Positions 44,404-56,615 of a stretch of DNA of 64,000 bases are shown piece by piece. Made by a program: the position numbers and the translations under genes. Every line of letters starts with the position of its first letter. The first letter of the stretch is position 1. The DNA lies in the NCBI GenBank assembly GCA_005656395.1, contig SRSI01000004.1, forward strand, positions 2,046,001 to 2,110,000, given 5' to 3'. Below the pieces are notes generated by a model. It made no database searches. It was not told the DNA's origin and worked only from the letters and a program-made list of their open reading frames with translations. This DNA comes from Strongyloides papillosus. Lineage: Eukaryota > Nematoda > Chromadorea > Rhabditida > Strongyloididae.

Positions 44404-45337
44404 AGGTTTGCATAAAATATAACAATTTGTCCTACCTAAAAAAATATGAATTTTTTTAATTTACGACTAATTTTATCGCAATTATTTCGTTTATAAAAAT
44501 TAAAACAATAGTTAGGGAGTTATTAAAATAAGTTTCTATTTTTCTAGTACACTATTTTTATTTTAGAATACAAGTTGTTTTCTACAATCCATTTTAAAAT
44601 ACATGATTAAAATTTAATTCTATGTAAAATTATAAACACTTTTATAAAAAAAACATTTTTAACATATTACAGTACATTTTTTTAATATTTTTCAATAGTT
44701 TGAATTATTATAAATTATATTTTATGAAATTTTCACATTTGATACTCTAAATTTTTTCATAATATCTTTTAAAAATCATCTTTAAAAATCAAACTTATTA
44801 AAAGTTATAAAATAATATGGATTTTTATTTCTAGTAAAAAAATAGCTTTTTCATATTTTAATTTAAAATAAGAACGAATACTAAAATAATGCTTTTTAAT
44901 TAATAATACTTTGTGTGAATAAATAACTATTACTTTTCATTATTATTTTTATGAAATTTTTAAACTTTTTGTTGTTAGTAGATTATTTAGAATAATGATC
45001 TTTATTAAAACATCAATAATTTTACACGAAATTGACTTTTAATATCATATTTTATAAAATAAAAAAACAAGTTAAGATCTAAATGAGCATAATGTCATAA
45101 AAAATATCAAAATTAAAAAAAATTCACATGAATTTAAAAGTCAAACATATATATCTTTGTAAAAAAACGGCAAAAAGTAAGCGACAACCTAATATTTTGC
45201 ATTGTATAAAAATTTTTGCTATCGCTTGATATTTTTTAAATTTGAATAATATTCAATTTTTTAAAATGGTGGGACTTTTTTTTTGGCATTATAGATAGAA
45301 TTGTCAAAATTTGTCCTTTTTCTTTTTTGTGTGTTAT
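44404..45337. repeat. ~930-bp foldback repeat, copy 2
   Basis: It repeats the plan of copy 1 from TTTGCATAAAATATAACAAT through TTGTCCTACCT to a closing GGTGGGAC...TTGTCC...TTTTGTGTG. Long stretches align between the copies with many substitutions. A third, truncated copy is at 63751. Confidence 0.7.
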
Positions 45338-45739
45338 TTATTCATAGAAATGTTTTAATTTATAACGATTATATGTAAATAGAAATTATTAAAGTTATAA
45401 ACAACAAAAAAGCACTTGAAAGATTGCATATTGTTAACTATGTGTAACTGATCTTATTAAAGTAAAAAAAAATAATATTCATACTCTATATTATCAATTT
45501 TACATATTAATAAATAATTATACTAAAATTGTCTTGGATTTAAACAATCCATTATGTTTTAGTAGTATAATAGTAATAATATATCACACCTTTAGTGTCA
45601 GAAGTTATCGCTTTACTATTTCCTCAAGGAGTTAATTGAACTATTTAAATGGAACTGTTTCAAAATAATGCACACTCCTAAAATTTTATGTTTTTCTTAT
45701 TTAACTTTTACTGATACCCCTAAATTATCTTGTTATCCT

Positions 45740-46046
45740 TGTAATAGAAGCTTCTAGAAATCTAATGTAAAAACAAAAATATTTTTGTATTTCGCAATAA
45801 TTACGAAATCCGAAGTGTATAAAAGAAGGCAAGCCAGGAAGAGTATGTCACTTTTTAGTTACTTATGACTTGTCACTTCATCAATTACTATTAAGTACCT
45901 CAATATATGGGAGATCCAAGGATGGGAGACTTGTAGTCTATTGACGAATAACTAATAATATATATATCTATCCTATTGTACTATTTATGTTTATTGAAAT
46001 AAAGTCTTAAAATAGTTGCCCGAGTTTAGTACGGCAACCCATTACG
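45740..46046 (+). repeat. Solo LTR-like insertion
   Basis: 307 bp starting TGTAATAG and ending CATTACG, flanked by TCCT (45736-45739 and 46047-46050). The related sequence at about 11880-12150 has the same flanks but lacks this segment. That empty site shows it is a discrete insertion. It contains TATAAAAG (about 45819) and AATAAAG (about 46000), promoter and poly(A)-like. It does not resemble the other LTRs in the window. Confidence 0.65.
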
Positions 46047-46050
46047 TCCT

Positions 46051-47783
46051 ATTATCACTAATAATTCTAAGTTTATAATTAATATTGTATTTTATTTTAG
46101 AGGTACACGCCAGTCTTATATTTCAATAAAATTTTTAATTAATATTAATAATAAATACTTCTTCTGATAAAACTATGTATTTTTATAAATCATCTTTTTC
46201 ATTTAATATAATATTAGTAACAATTTCTAAGTCTTTATTTATTTCTAATTAGTGGCCACTGATTAATATATTTTTCTTTACACTTTTTTAAATAGGTAAG
46301 CCAATACAATAATAAGAATGAGAAAATACAATGAATAGAATGTTTATATAATATTAAATTATCATCAAAATTTATTTTACCTAACTCTATCAATTTTTTT
46401 GTTATAAGATAATACATCTCAATATTGTTACTTATCGAAGAATTAAGATTTTTTCTACTGGAAATTTTTTTGATATTTATAATATTTTTCATATTTTTTT
46501 AATAAACTTAAAAGTCTAATATTTCTTTTATTCATTTCATTTAAAATATTCTTCCTATATTTTTGAAAGCCGTAATAGATTAAAAATGATCATTTTTTTA
46601 AAAATAAAACGTAGTGCGGCTTCAATTTTACAGTTTCCGTTATTAATCACAATTTCGATGACAATTCTAGTGACATTGCAGCTATGAAAGATTGTTTTTT
46701 ATCGATGTTGTTTTAGTTTTAAAAAAAGTTTTATATTTTTGTTATTTTATTTTGCATTAACATAGATGAGTTTAACAGTTTTCAATATCACTTAAATTAA
46801 TAACATATTTTTTATTTTTAGACCAACTTTCGGTAAACTCATATTGATCATCAACTTTAATATTAATTACATGAGCGTAATATATAAGAAAAACTACATA
46901 TTTTATCCAATTCAATATGATTCATCATTTGACATACGAATTTACAATGTCATTTACAAAATTTAATATATTCATATTTTTTAACTCTCCTTCTTTAATA
47001 TTGTATTAATAATAAATTAAATCACTATTCTTTTCTTCTCCTAACAATAAAATATTCATGTATTCACTTAAAGACATTTCTTAGTTTGATCTAAATCATA
47101 AGGTTAGTTGTTTTCTAATTTTTTTATTTTCAAAATTTTAAGAGTAACTACAAAAGAGTGGTAATTTTGAAATTGTTTTTTTTTAATTTTTTTTTTTAAA
47201 TTATTTAAATACTTCTTTTTATATTCAATTTCTTTTAAATGAGTTATCAATTTTGAAGTTGATACATTAATATTAATAAAGCTATAAATTGAAGTTGAGC
47301 AATGATACCCTTTTGAATCTATCCAATAAAATGGGTAGACTTTTTTTCCAACAGTTTTGTCTGCATAATAGTTATCTAGAATTATAAAAAATTAGCTATT
47401 AAAAGTATACATTTTAGTTTTTAACTATAGATATATGATAAAGTTATTTTGTATCTTTTAAATAATAGTGCTGGAATAAGCATATTGTTAAGTAAAAATA
47501 TTTATTTTTGAAACATTACATATATTTACTTACTCGTACTATCTTTATTTTAATAAATTTTATTTATATGTATGTTTGAAATTAAACTATAAATTATTCT
47601 AATGTTTTTGGAATAATTAATAATGGTCTTAAGATACCTATGAAAATCAAAAATAGTTATATTTCTATTAATAAGGCAATAAATATAAAAATACTCAATT
47701 TATTTTTGATTTGAATTGTATAAGTAAAGGTTTATAAAATAAATTTACAAAAATTTCAGAAATAAAAGTAATAAAGTAAATTA
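46051..47783. other. A+T-rich spacer
   Basis: The first 90 bp matches about 12070-12150. Beyond that, nothing supportable; the minus-strand ORF at 46235-46492 has no evidence. Confidence 0.5.
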
Positions 47784-49070
47784 TTAGGTTGTCCCATCCA
47801 AAATGACTATTTTTTACCCTAATTTTTAAATACCCATAACTTATTTAAAAATAAATATTTTTATTCAAAATAAGAACCATTACAATCTGTACATTGTTGC
47901 CAACGAAATACGAGTTTAATGATTCCATCTACATAGAAATCCGGGCTTCCAGATTCGATGAAAGCTTCAAAGGCAGTTTTTGTGTCTTCATCGTTCCTGA
48001 AGATTTTCTCCCTTAAAAAAGTGTTGAGATGTTTGAAAAAGTGGTAATCTGTTGAAGAAATGTCAGGTGAGTACGCTGGATGAGATAGAGTTTCATACCA
48101 TAATTCCCTCAGTTTCTGAACGGTTCTCTTTGAAACGTGTGGCTTTGCGTTATCGTAGAGAAGAATTGGTCCTTTTCTATTGACTAGAGCAGGCGCTTTT
48201 TGGGATAATTTCTGGTGCATTTTTTCAATTTGTTGGCAGTATGATTTTGAATCAATAGTTTCACCAGGTTTCATGGACTCGTAGTGAATAATTCCTACAG
48301 AAGACCACCAAACAGTCACCATGACCTTTTTTGGGAATAGTTTGGGTTTCGGGAACTGTTTTGGTGCTTCATCCTTGTCCAAACATTGTCCAGATCTTTT
48401 GCGATTGTCGTAGAGGATCCATTTTTCATCGCAAGTGATAAGACGACCAAGAAATGGGTCGTTTTTATTCCTCAAAATGAGAGATGAGCAAATTTCATAA
48501 CGACTTAGTTTTTGATAGTCGTTTAATTCATGAGGTATTCATCGTTCAAGCTTTTTTGTCTTTTCTATCTCCTGTAAGTGACAGGAAACTGTTGATTTGG
48601 ATACATTTAGTTCTCTAGCAAATTCCCTAACCGTTGTACGTGGATTTGCTTTAGCAACTTCTCGTAGCACGTCGTTATCAAGAACTGATTTAAGCCTCTC
48701 ACGCTCTTCATTCTCGAGATCCTCACTGCCTTCTCTGAATTTTTTTAAATTATCTTTGAATCGTAGAAGCAAAGACAAGATTTTCTCCGAAAGTTTCGTT
48801 AATTTGTTGAGTTGTTTTTGCAACATTAATACCACGTTTGAACTCAGAAAATATATTAGCACGAATATCACGTTTTGGCAGCATTGTTTGTTTTTAAAAT
48901 AAGATGACGATAAACAGAGCTCATGGCAATGATATATATATCATCGTGTAGAAAAGATTTAGGAGAATCTAACAGTCTGTTTTTTATACCAAAACATAGC
49001 CAATAATTTGAGAAAACGCTTGTCAAACAACGTGTATCAAAAAATAGTCATTTTGGATGGGACAACCGAA
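47784..49070 (-). mobile_element. Mariner element, near intact
   Basis: 1,287 bp with inverted ends TTAGGTTGTCCCATCCAAAA matching over about 30 bp, flanked by TA (47782-47783 and 49071-49072). It is a complete mariner with a transposase on the minus strand carrying only a few point lesions. Confidence 0.93.
47861..48884 (-). pseudogene. Mariner transposase with few lesions
   Basis: The ATG is at 48884-48882. The N-terminal helix-turn-helix region runs MLPKRDIRANIFSEFKRG and on to a TAA near 48750, followed by a shift in an A-run. A second stop (TGA) lies at 48539-48541. From 48538 the rest is open to 47861, with TCDEKWILYDN (first Asp), GPILLYDNAKPH (second Asp) and AYSPDISSTDYHFFKH (third Asp, D34D type). 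The C-terminus is CTDCNGSYFE. The C-terminal wording is closest to what I know of the cecropia mariner subfamily. Two stops and one frameshift make it inactive. Confidence 0.9.
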
Positions 49071-49660
49071 TAATAATATAACTATAAAATATACTTTTTA
49101 ACAAATCGGGGAATATTTAATTATTAAATTTTATAATGGGGTTTCTAATATCAACTGATATACAAACTGTACATTTAAGTTCAAATTAAATAAATTAAAA
49201 GAGACAAATATATTGAAATAGGACTATCTTAATTGAATATAAAATTTTTATATTTACTAAGTAATTTAAAATAATGAATCATAAAAAATTTTTTCTTATT
49301 GATGCAATCACAATATAAATAAAATGCTATTTAAACCTTAAAAACACTGTCTACCTTTACACTAAAATTTATCAAAATTTACTTAAAAATATTTCTTATT
49401 AGTTGTAGTAATTAAAATAAACAAAATTTTCCAATAGATATAAAAAAGTATATTATAATAGAAATTGTGGAACATTAAAGTATATATTCATATTTATATT
49501 ATTGTCAATCAAAGTAAACTAACTGATATGTTATTTGTTTGAATATCTAATGATAACCGAAATTTCTTTATATATTGTTATAAAAAAATAAGCAACAAGA
49601 TAATAAACATACAAACATAATTTTCATTACCGTTTTTAGCAAGATAAAGTTGTTTTGTTT

Positions 49661-50405
49661 AAAACACGTTTTGTGAGTCAATCAGACATTAGAGGTACAA
49701 CTGGAAAATTTTACCCCCCATTTTTATTTCATTAATAGAAAGAGCAACTAAAATAATGTATGTTGGCAAATTCATTCGGCCTGAAACTTTGAGATACAGA
49801 AGCTACAGTGACTCAAAGTCGGAAAAATTGATTTTTATAAGTTCCCAGTAAATAAGTTTTTTCAAAAATAAATATTGCTTCTAGGAGTAATTCTTTATAA
49901 GAAAACGAATGAGAATACTTTCGGATACGTAAATTTCCGTCTTTATTGTCTTTTGAAATTTTTTTATAGTTTTTTCATTTTTTGAGTACAAAAATCAAAG
50001 AAGCGCATGTTCTCACTATGCTTATTCGATTTTTTATGTAATTTTACATCTAGGTTCAACAAATAATAAAAAATAAAAGGTGTAACACAATATGTTTTTG
50101 AGTATGAGTACAAAAATGAAAAAAACGCATGTTTTCACTTTGTTCATTCGTTTTTTCATAAAAAATTACCCCTAGAAACAATATTTATTTTAAAAAAATC
50201 TATTTACCGGAAACTTGTAAAAATAAATTTTTCCGACCCTGTATTACTGCAGCTCCTGTATCTCAAAGTTTCAGACTGAATAAATCTGCCAACATACATT
50301 ATTTTAGTTGCTCTTTTTATTAATAAAATAAAAATGGGGGGTTACAAATTTGTGTTGTATCAAATTTTTAAAAAATGTTCGACTGACTCAAAAAACGTGA
50401 TTTAA
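49661..50405. mobile_element. Palindromic MITE
   Basis: The ends CACGTTTTGTGAGTCAATC and (inverted) CACGTTTTTTGAGTCAGTC match. Inner arms share CAACTAAAATAATGTATGTT and CTCAAAGTTTCA in opposite orientation, so nearly the whole 745 bp folds back. Non-coding. Confidence 0.8.
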
Positions 50406-51628
50406 ATAATTTCAATTAGTATGTTTTCAAATTTTATCTGATATTATTTATAGATTATACATTTTTGAAAATAAATAATAAAGAAAAAAAGATGTATTAG
50501 ATTAAAAAATAATTTACATTCTTTTTTTAAGCCTATTAATATTTTGTAATATTTTTTCTAAATGTAAAAAAAAATATAATTGTTGTAGTACTAAATTGTA
50601 TTAAAATGTCATAAATAGATAAAAAATTTATAGCAAGTTTCATTGAATCAATAGCACAGATAAGCATAATAAATTATATCAAGTGCATTTAAATTTATGA
50701 TTATTTTTTTAAAATAAATATCTTAAAGTTATTCAATACGACTAACTATTTATAAACACTAATGGAAGTAAAAACAACTTTGTAAAAATATATATTTTAC
50801 ATTTTGCGTTTTTACACATTCATTTTTTTAAATAAAAAAAGATTATCTATCAATAATTTTTTACAAATTGCATGTATAAAGAAAAAATTATTAACTGTTT
50901 GTCATTTTTTTATCTTAAATGTTATCGTTGTGGTAAAGTTGATATGTCAAACTTCTTTACCATTTATAAAGATAATATATACTATTTTGTGTCATTAACT
51001 TTATATTACTTATGTATTGTTTATAAAAAATATTCTGATTTTTTTTCTACTACCGTTAAAAATAATTTTTTCTACAATATTGTTTATTTAATTGTTAACA
51101 AATAATTTTAACCATCTGATGAAAGTTTTATCTATAATATTAATACAAACAGCTTTTTCAGGAAATTTATTTAATATATATATATCGTTAAACTTTTATA
51201 AACATAGTTTTTACTAAATTGTATATAGATAATAAGTATAATTTCGTAAAACTCTTTGTTCAACTATTTTGATAAGTTCCTTTTCTTATACATTTTCAAA
51301 TTATAAATCTAATTTTTTTTAATCTTTTTTTTGCTGATATTCATTTAAAAAAAAAGATAAATATATAGAGTTAAAATGTTTTGGTGTAAATCAAATAAAG
51401 CATACAGATTTATTTTTCTATAAGTACAAAATATTTTATTTTTATACTTATTTAAAATATTTTTTATTTCCAAAAACATCCATTTTAAATTTAAAATTAG
51501 CTTTTCTTACTATTAGGTAAAATGTATGGAAATATTAAAATTAATATAATTATTTTTAACAACTTTTTTAGGATATTTTTAATATAAGCATACTTTTTAA
51601 ACCGTTAATTTGTATAATTTTTCTATTT
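50406..51628. other. A+T-rich spacer
   Basis: No supportable feature; short Tyr/Phe/Lys-rich ORFs near 50804-51105 reflect base composition. Confidence 0.5.
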
Positions 51629-51633
51629 GATAT

Positions 51634-51766
51634 TGTTACATATTTGTTTGATGATTTGGTATAATCATCCTTTTTTGTACTATTTAAAGCGTCTCTTTTA
51701 CCCAAATAAACACTTTTACATATTTTACTTAGTGTTATTATTTCTATTAGTTTATAATATCACACA
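51634..51766 (+). repeat. 5' LTR of element 3
   Basis: 133 bp, TGTTACA...CACACA. It is very short for an LTR. It differs from the 3' copy by two transitions. Confidence 0.93.
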
Positions 51767-52214
51767 TGGCGCCCCCGGTTATGAAAGAAAAAATTTCTTG
51801 CAATCCTTTTATTGTTTTGAAAAACCTTAAAATTTCTTTATTTAAGCATCATACCGATGAAGCCCGTTTAAAATTTATATTTTCTACTCTTGATTCTACA
51901 TTTTTTATTGAGAATAATATTGATGACTTTGAAGGTTTTTCGTCATCCGAATTGTTATCTAAAGTCACCCATTATTATACTGATATAATTGAGGAAGAAT
52001 TTGATATTTATGACCGTTTATGTTTACTTATTGACAATTTAAAAATAGACTATGATCTCCGTAAACCATATTCTTAATTATTAGCGAAGCAATAGATAGA
52101 ATTAGTTTTTTTAATGCTAGTAACTGTGATGCGTTAATTATCAAGTATTTCCTAGAATCTATTTCTCAAAAATTTAGACAATCCCAAAATTTTAAAGATT
52201 ATCTCCCTGACTCT
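51766..52214 (+). pseudogene. gag: Gag of element 3, frameshifted
   Basis: The frame starts MAPPVMKEKIS at the LTR/primer junction and stops at 52077. From about 52080 the continuation is in another frame (starting ISEAIDRISFF) and joins the pol frame without interruption. One indel near 52077 therefore separates them. The product is a helical, acidic capsid-like protein with no zinc knuckle, laid out like the Gag of element 2. Confidence 0.75.
51767..51778 (+). promoter_or_regulatory. Primer binding site of element 3
   Basis: TGGCGCCCCCGG abuts the LTR, identical to element 2 for these 12 bases and then different. It forms the ATG together with the terminal A of the LTR. Confidence 0.75.
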
Positions 52215-55146
52215 ATGGTTTTATCAGATTGGCTTAGTGCTGCTAAAGAATGGGATAAACTAGCTACTTCTACATTAGTAAGAAATTCCCGCAAATCTCA
52301 TTCTAGTAATAAGACCACTACTAACATTAAGACTGAGTCTAGTAATGACGTAGTTAAGGATACTAAAGATGTTAAACCTGCTTTTGGTATTCGCCCTTGT
52401 CATTACATTATCCAACAAGCCTCTTTCTTTAATATTGATGACGAAGCATTAGTTGACTCCGCATGCGGCGAGAATATATTATCATTGAATGTATTTAATA
52501 AATTTACATGTGATATTAGAGAATCCCTTAATCGTAATAATACTATAGATATTATTCTTCTTAATGGTTCTCGTGTTTCTACCATTGGATCAATTGATAT
52601 TGATTTTTCATGTTCTTTTACTGATATTCATTGTACACCTTTAACATTCTTTGTTTGTGATGTTGCTTGGAATTTCTTAGGTATCAATACTTGTGTTAAA
52701 TTTAGAATTCTTTCTAAGTTAGAAGCTATGATTCTTGAAAATGAACCATTACTACGTGATACATCTTCTATTTTGTGTAATATTAGTACTGACAATGTTC
52801 ATAAGGATAGCATCTATCGCATTTATAAGTTTTTAGAAGAGAATCCAGCTTTATGGGATGATTCCCCCGTCACATCGAAGACCTTCGTAAGAATTCCTTT
52901 CCCCGAAAATTTTCTACCAACTAAAGCTCCTTTGATTCGTTTTGCTAAACATCTTCGCGACGCTTCAAAAGACATAATAGATGATGACGTGAGAAAAGGT
53001 TTTCTTGTTAAGGTTTCATCACAATCTGATCAAATTAGCAACGCTTTTACTATCAAGCAACAAGGTAAAAATCCTCGTTTAGTAGTTAATCCTAATAACT
53101 TGAATAATCAGATAGTTATTCCTAGTAATATGACGCAAAAAATGATCAATACGAAGGATATACAAGAAAAGCTTGCTAATTACTACAAAAATAACATCGA
53201 CTATTGTTTTTCTACTTTTGACATTAAATCTGCGTATAGAAATTGTAGACTTCATCCCGATCAATCAAAATATTTACAATTTGTAACTGAGTTTGGTACA
53301 TATGAACCTACATCTATTATTTTTGGATTAAATGTTTCTTCATATCTTTTTATTGATACTTTATCTAATATTATGCATGGTATTGATTCTGTAATATTCT
53401 ACAGCGACGACGGTCTTGTCTTTACTAAAAAAGAAGATCATGCTAACGTAGTCATTGAAATTTTATCGCGTTTAGTTAATGTAGGATGGAAAATTATTCA
53501 TGATAAATGCCAATGGATGAAAGATGAAGTGGAATTTATCGGTTTAACTATATCTAAGAACGGTATTTCTATTCCCGAACACAAAAAAGTTGAATATAAA
53601 AGTTTCTCACATCTCACAAATTTAGTCCAAATAAAGCAATTTGTTCAATCATTAAATTACTATAGGTCTATGATTCCCGAATTTAGTAATATTACTGATA
53701 GTTTCTATGCCATGAAGTCGTACAAATAGACAGACGTTGAAAAGTCTAAGTTTAACAGAATAGTTAACATTTTATCTGAAAATATATTTTTAACTATTTT
53801 ACCCTCAGATATCTTTTCCTTCTCTCTAACAGTTCAAGTATCTGATCGTTCAATTTGTTCTTCATTATACTGGCATACTAAATCAAACAAGGGTTTGTTC
53901 GATCTTCAAGGTAGAACTCTTAAGGGATCTGAGATTAATTATTTATACCATAATAAGTTTTTATTAGCAGTTAAAGAAAACTTATTTGCTAACCGAAAAT
54001 TTATCTTGAATTTACCTGTTTTTGTTATTGTTAATAATTCCCCTTTCAAATCTGTATTAGATAATCCTTCAGATATGTTTTCAGCTCAAAGTACTTTTCA
54101 AAGATTACGATTATTTTTAGAATATTTCGATGTTAAATTTGTTTATTCACGAGAATATGACATAATTAGTAAACTTAGAATCGATTCTATTCCTGAAGAC
54201 TTCACTCAATCTATTACACTATGCGCTATGAAAGAACTCGCTAAAATTGACGATGTTGATTCTTTTATTGATCTAAACAGTTTAATTGACAGCTACGCTT
54301 CTGACCCATACGCTCCTATTCTTATTAAAATTGCTAATGGTATTAAACCAGATCATCAAGATCTGTCTATTTTACCGAAACTCATTCTTAAATTTATCGA
54401 CAACAATCAAATTGTTTTAGATTCAAATAATGTTATTCGTATAAACAATAAAATTTATGTACCACAATTATTTCAAAACAATATTTTATCTTATTTACAC
54501 ATGTATCATCGAAGCTCTACGGCTATGATTCACCTAGCCAATACTCTTTTTGTTATGATAAATTGTACTTCTTTAATTCGCCAATATTATTCTAATTGTA
54601 AAACTTGTATGTATATTCGTCGTTCTGGTCCAAGTCATATATCTTCTTGGCCTAAAGCTGAACATTCTCGTGAGCGATGGCATGCTGATCATGTTGTTGT
54701 TAATGGAAAAACTTTATTATCTATGGTTGATAGCTATAGTAATTTTTTTAATTTTATATCATTTATCCTCATATTCTATTCCTAAATTACAAGAAGCACT
54801 TATAAATATATTTGCTCTGTATGGAACACCATCTATAATTGTTTTTGATAATTTTCCTTCATTTGTATCACCTTTGTTAAAACAATTTCTTATTGAATAT
54901 AATGTTGTACCTATGTATTGTATTAAATATGATCATCGTTCAAATGGCCATATTGAAACTCTTAATTCTTTTGTTCGTACTTCTATCTCCAAATTCATGT
55001 CCGAAAAAGAATCCTTTTCAAATGCGATATCTAAGACATTACTGAAAAATCACACATCTGTATACAGAGATAATCTTACATCTCAACAAATTTTCTCCAA
55101 TGATCCCGACTTCCATGCTGAAGCTGTTATACGAAATACTCCTTAA
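52215..55146 (+). pseudogene. pol: Pol of element 3: protease, RT, degenerate RNase H, integrase
   Basis: The protease-like segment has EALVDSACGENILS (about 52445), so DSA replaces DTG. RT has TFDIKSAYRN and YSDD (53400-53411). A TAG at 53727 follows RT. The same frame resumes at 53730 and gives an RNase-H-shaped segment to about 54190. There VSDRS may keep the first Asp, but the Glu position and the TDH position (VNN) are replaced. Integrase has an H-H...CKTC finger (about 54500-54615), an Asp in WHADHV (about 54684), a frameshift near 54740-54785, then VFDNFPSF and GHIETLNSF in the +1 register. TAA 55144-55146 is in frame with the sequence that follows. Confidence 0.85.
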
Positions 55147-56169
55147 CCCCATATCGTCGACAAACCTGTTCTTTTCAAAATAAAATCCGATCAATCGACA
55201 TGGACAGAAGATTTTGCTTCATATCGCATAGGAAAAAATACATATCAAGTTATTGATAAAGAGAAATCTATTCATATTATCAAAGATAATCTTATTAATT
55301 TTGATATTGGCAAGGACATTATTAAAGAAGTTGTAGACGTTATTCCGATCTCTAAACCTAGTGAATATAGGAATATTAAAACATCCATTGATCCCATTGA
55401 TTCTGTTTGTACTGAGACTACTCCAAATATTATTGTACCTAATAATGGAGAAGGGGAAGAATTAACATCTGATATGTTAACTAAGTATGAAGACCTTTCG
55501 ACATCATTACTTAATACTTCATTATCTTCACCGTTAAAATCTATTACTAATGTTGTTCCTGCATCTGATAAATCATTTGAAGTTATAAGTACGGAGAAAG
55601 AATTTACTGAATATATTTTCAATAATCCACAGTTTAAAGAGTCATATATATTTATGGATGGTTCTACTAAAGGTCTTAAAGATAAACCTTCAAGTGGTAT
55701 TGGTTATTTTGCTCATATTCAGTCAAAAATGACATGTGGAGGATTACATTTACTAAATCCTGTTTCATCTGATCTTACAGAAGTTTGTGCGTTTGTTATG
55801 GTACTTGAAAATGTCAAGGATATTGAGTCACCTATTTTGTTTCTTACTGATAGCTCGTACGTATATAAAGCTATAGCAAATGGTTACATAGATAGATTGA
55901 CTTCGTTGGATCGTCCTCATCATGATATGTGGAGCCGTATAAAGCTTTTGTATCGTCCGTCATATAGAATAATACAAACAGCTTCTCATTCTCGCCATTC
56001 TCCAGTTGAAAATAAAATTGCTGATTATGTTGCTAGGGCCTATTCTCTAAATCTCCCGGATCAACCTCATTTTTCTCTTAAATGCGACTTGGATCATAAG
56101 AGCGTTTTCAAAGAAATTAAGAGTATATTTTTGGCATTTGAAATAACGCATAATATTAAAATCGCTTAA
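55147..56169 (+). CDS. Linker and C-terminal RNase H of element 3
   Basis: Open from the TAA at 55144-55146 to TAA 56167-56169 in the integrase frame. The first 150 codons are a linker. The last 170 form a type I RNase H: YIFMDGSTKG (first Asp), DLTEVCAFVMVLE (Glu), ILFLTDSSYVYKAI (Asp), ASHSRHSPVENKIADYVAR (His and final Asp). All four acidic residues and the His are present. This sits after integrase, whereas the usual Ty3/gypsy position is before it. The domain has no lesion, in contrast to the rest of the element. Confidence 0.88.
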   Translation, partial: PHIVDKPVLFKIKSDQSTWTEDFASYRIGKNTYQVIDKEKSIHIIKDNLINFDIGKDIIKEVVDVIPISKPSEYRNIKTSIDPIDSVCTETTPNIIVPNNGEGEELTSDMLTKYEDLSTSLLNTSLSSPLKSITNVVPASDKSFEVISTEKEFTEYIFNNPQFKESYIFMDGSTKGLKDKPSSGIGYFAHIQSKMTCGGLHLLNPVSSDLTEVCAFVMVLENVKDIESPILFLTDSSYVYKAIANGYIDRLTSLDRPHHDMWSRIKLLYRPSYRIIQTASHSRHSPVENKIADYVARAYSLNLPDQPHFSLKCDLDHKSVFKEIKSIFLAFEITHNIKIA

Positions 56170-56470
56170 TTCCAACAACTCCAGCTTCTATCTTATATCT
56201 ACAAATACTGAGGAAGCAAAAGTCTCTTTTTCATAATATTTGTCATTATGAAATACTACTTATTTTATAGTAGTATGTAACAATAAGCAAATATAAATTA
56301 ACTTAAAGTAATAATTTATGTTTAAATATTTTTAGTGGCAGTTTCGCCATCCTAGTGCTTCTAGGGTTTATTTATTTCATATAATTTCATATTGTATAAC
56401 ACTTCTTGTTTAATCATTTTATCTATATCTTTCATTTTTTCTTATCCTACCATTTCACGTTTCTAAACGG

Positions 56471-56482
56471 TAGAAGGGGAAG
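56471..56482 (+). promoter_or_regulatory. Polypurine tract of element 3
   Basis: TAGAAGGGGAAG directly precedes the 3' LTR start. Between the RNase H stop (56169) and here is about 300 bp with no ORF. Confidence 0.75.
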
Positions 56483-56615
56483 TGTTACATATTTGTTTGA
56501 TGATTTGGTACAATCATCCTTTTTTGTACTATTTAAAGCGTCTCTTTTACCTAAATAAACACTTTTACATATTTTACTTAGTGTTATTATTTCTATTAGT
56601 TTATAATATCACACA
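56483..56615 (+). repeat. 3' LTR of element 3
   Basis: 133 bp, TGTTACA...CACACA, differing from the 5' LTR at two positions (GGTAC for GGTAT; ACCTA for ACCCA). Confidence 0.93.

Larger units (their letters stand above)
51634..56615 (+). mobile_element. LTR retrotransposon with C-terminal RNase H (element 3)
   Basis: 4,982 bp with 133-bp LTRs differing at two bases, and imperfect 5-bp flanks GATAT/AATAT. It has the same design as element 2: ATG on the LTR/primer junction, the same TGGCGCCCCCGG primer site, and the order Gag, protease, RT, degenerate RNase H, integrase, RNase H. Protein similarity between the two is low outside motifs, so they are old relatives. Four point lesions are visible: a frameshift near 52077, TAG 53727-53729, a frameshift in the T-rich run near 54740-54785, and TAA 55144-55146. 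Confidence 0.9.

Noticed and set aside
50804..51105. Short ORFs upstream of element 3
   Set aside because: Overlapping frames with composition-driven residues and no recognisable motif.
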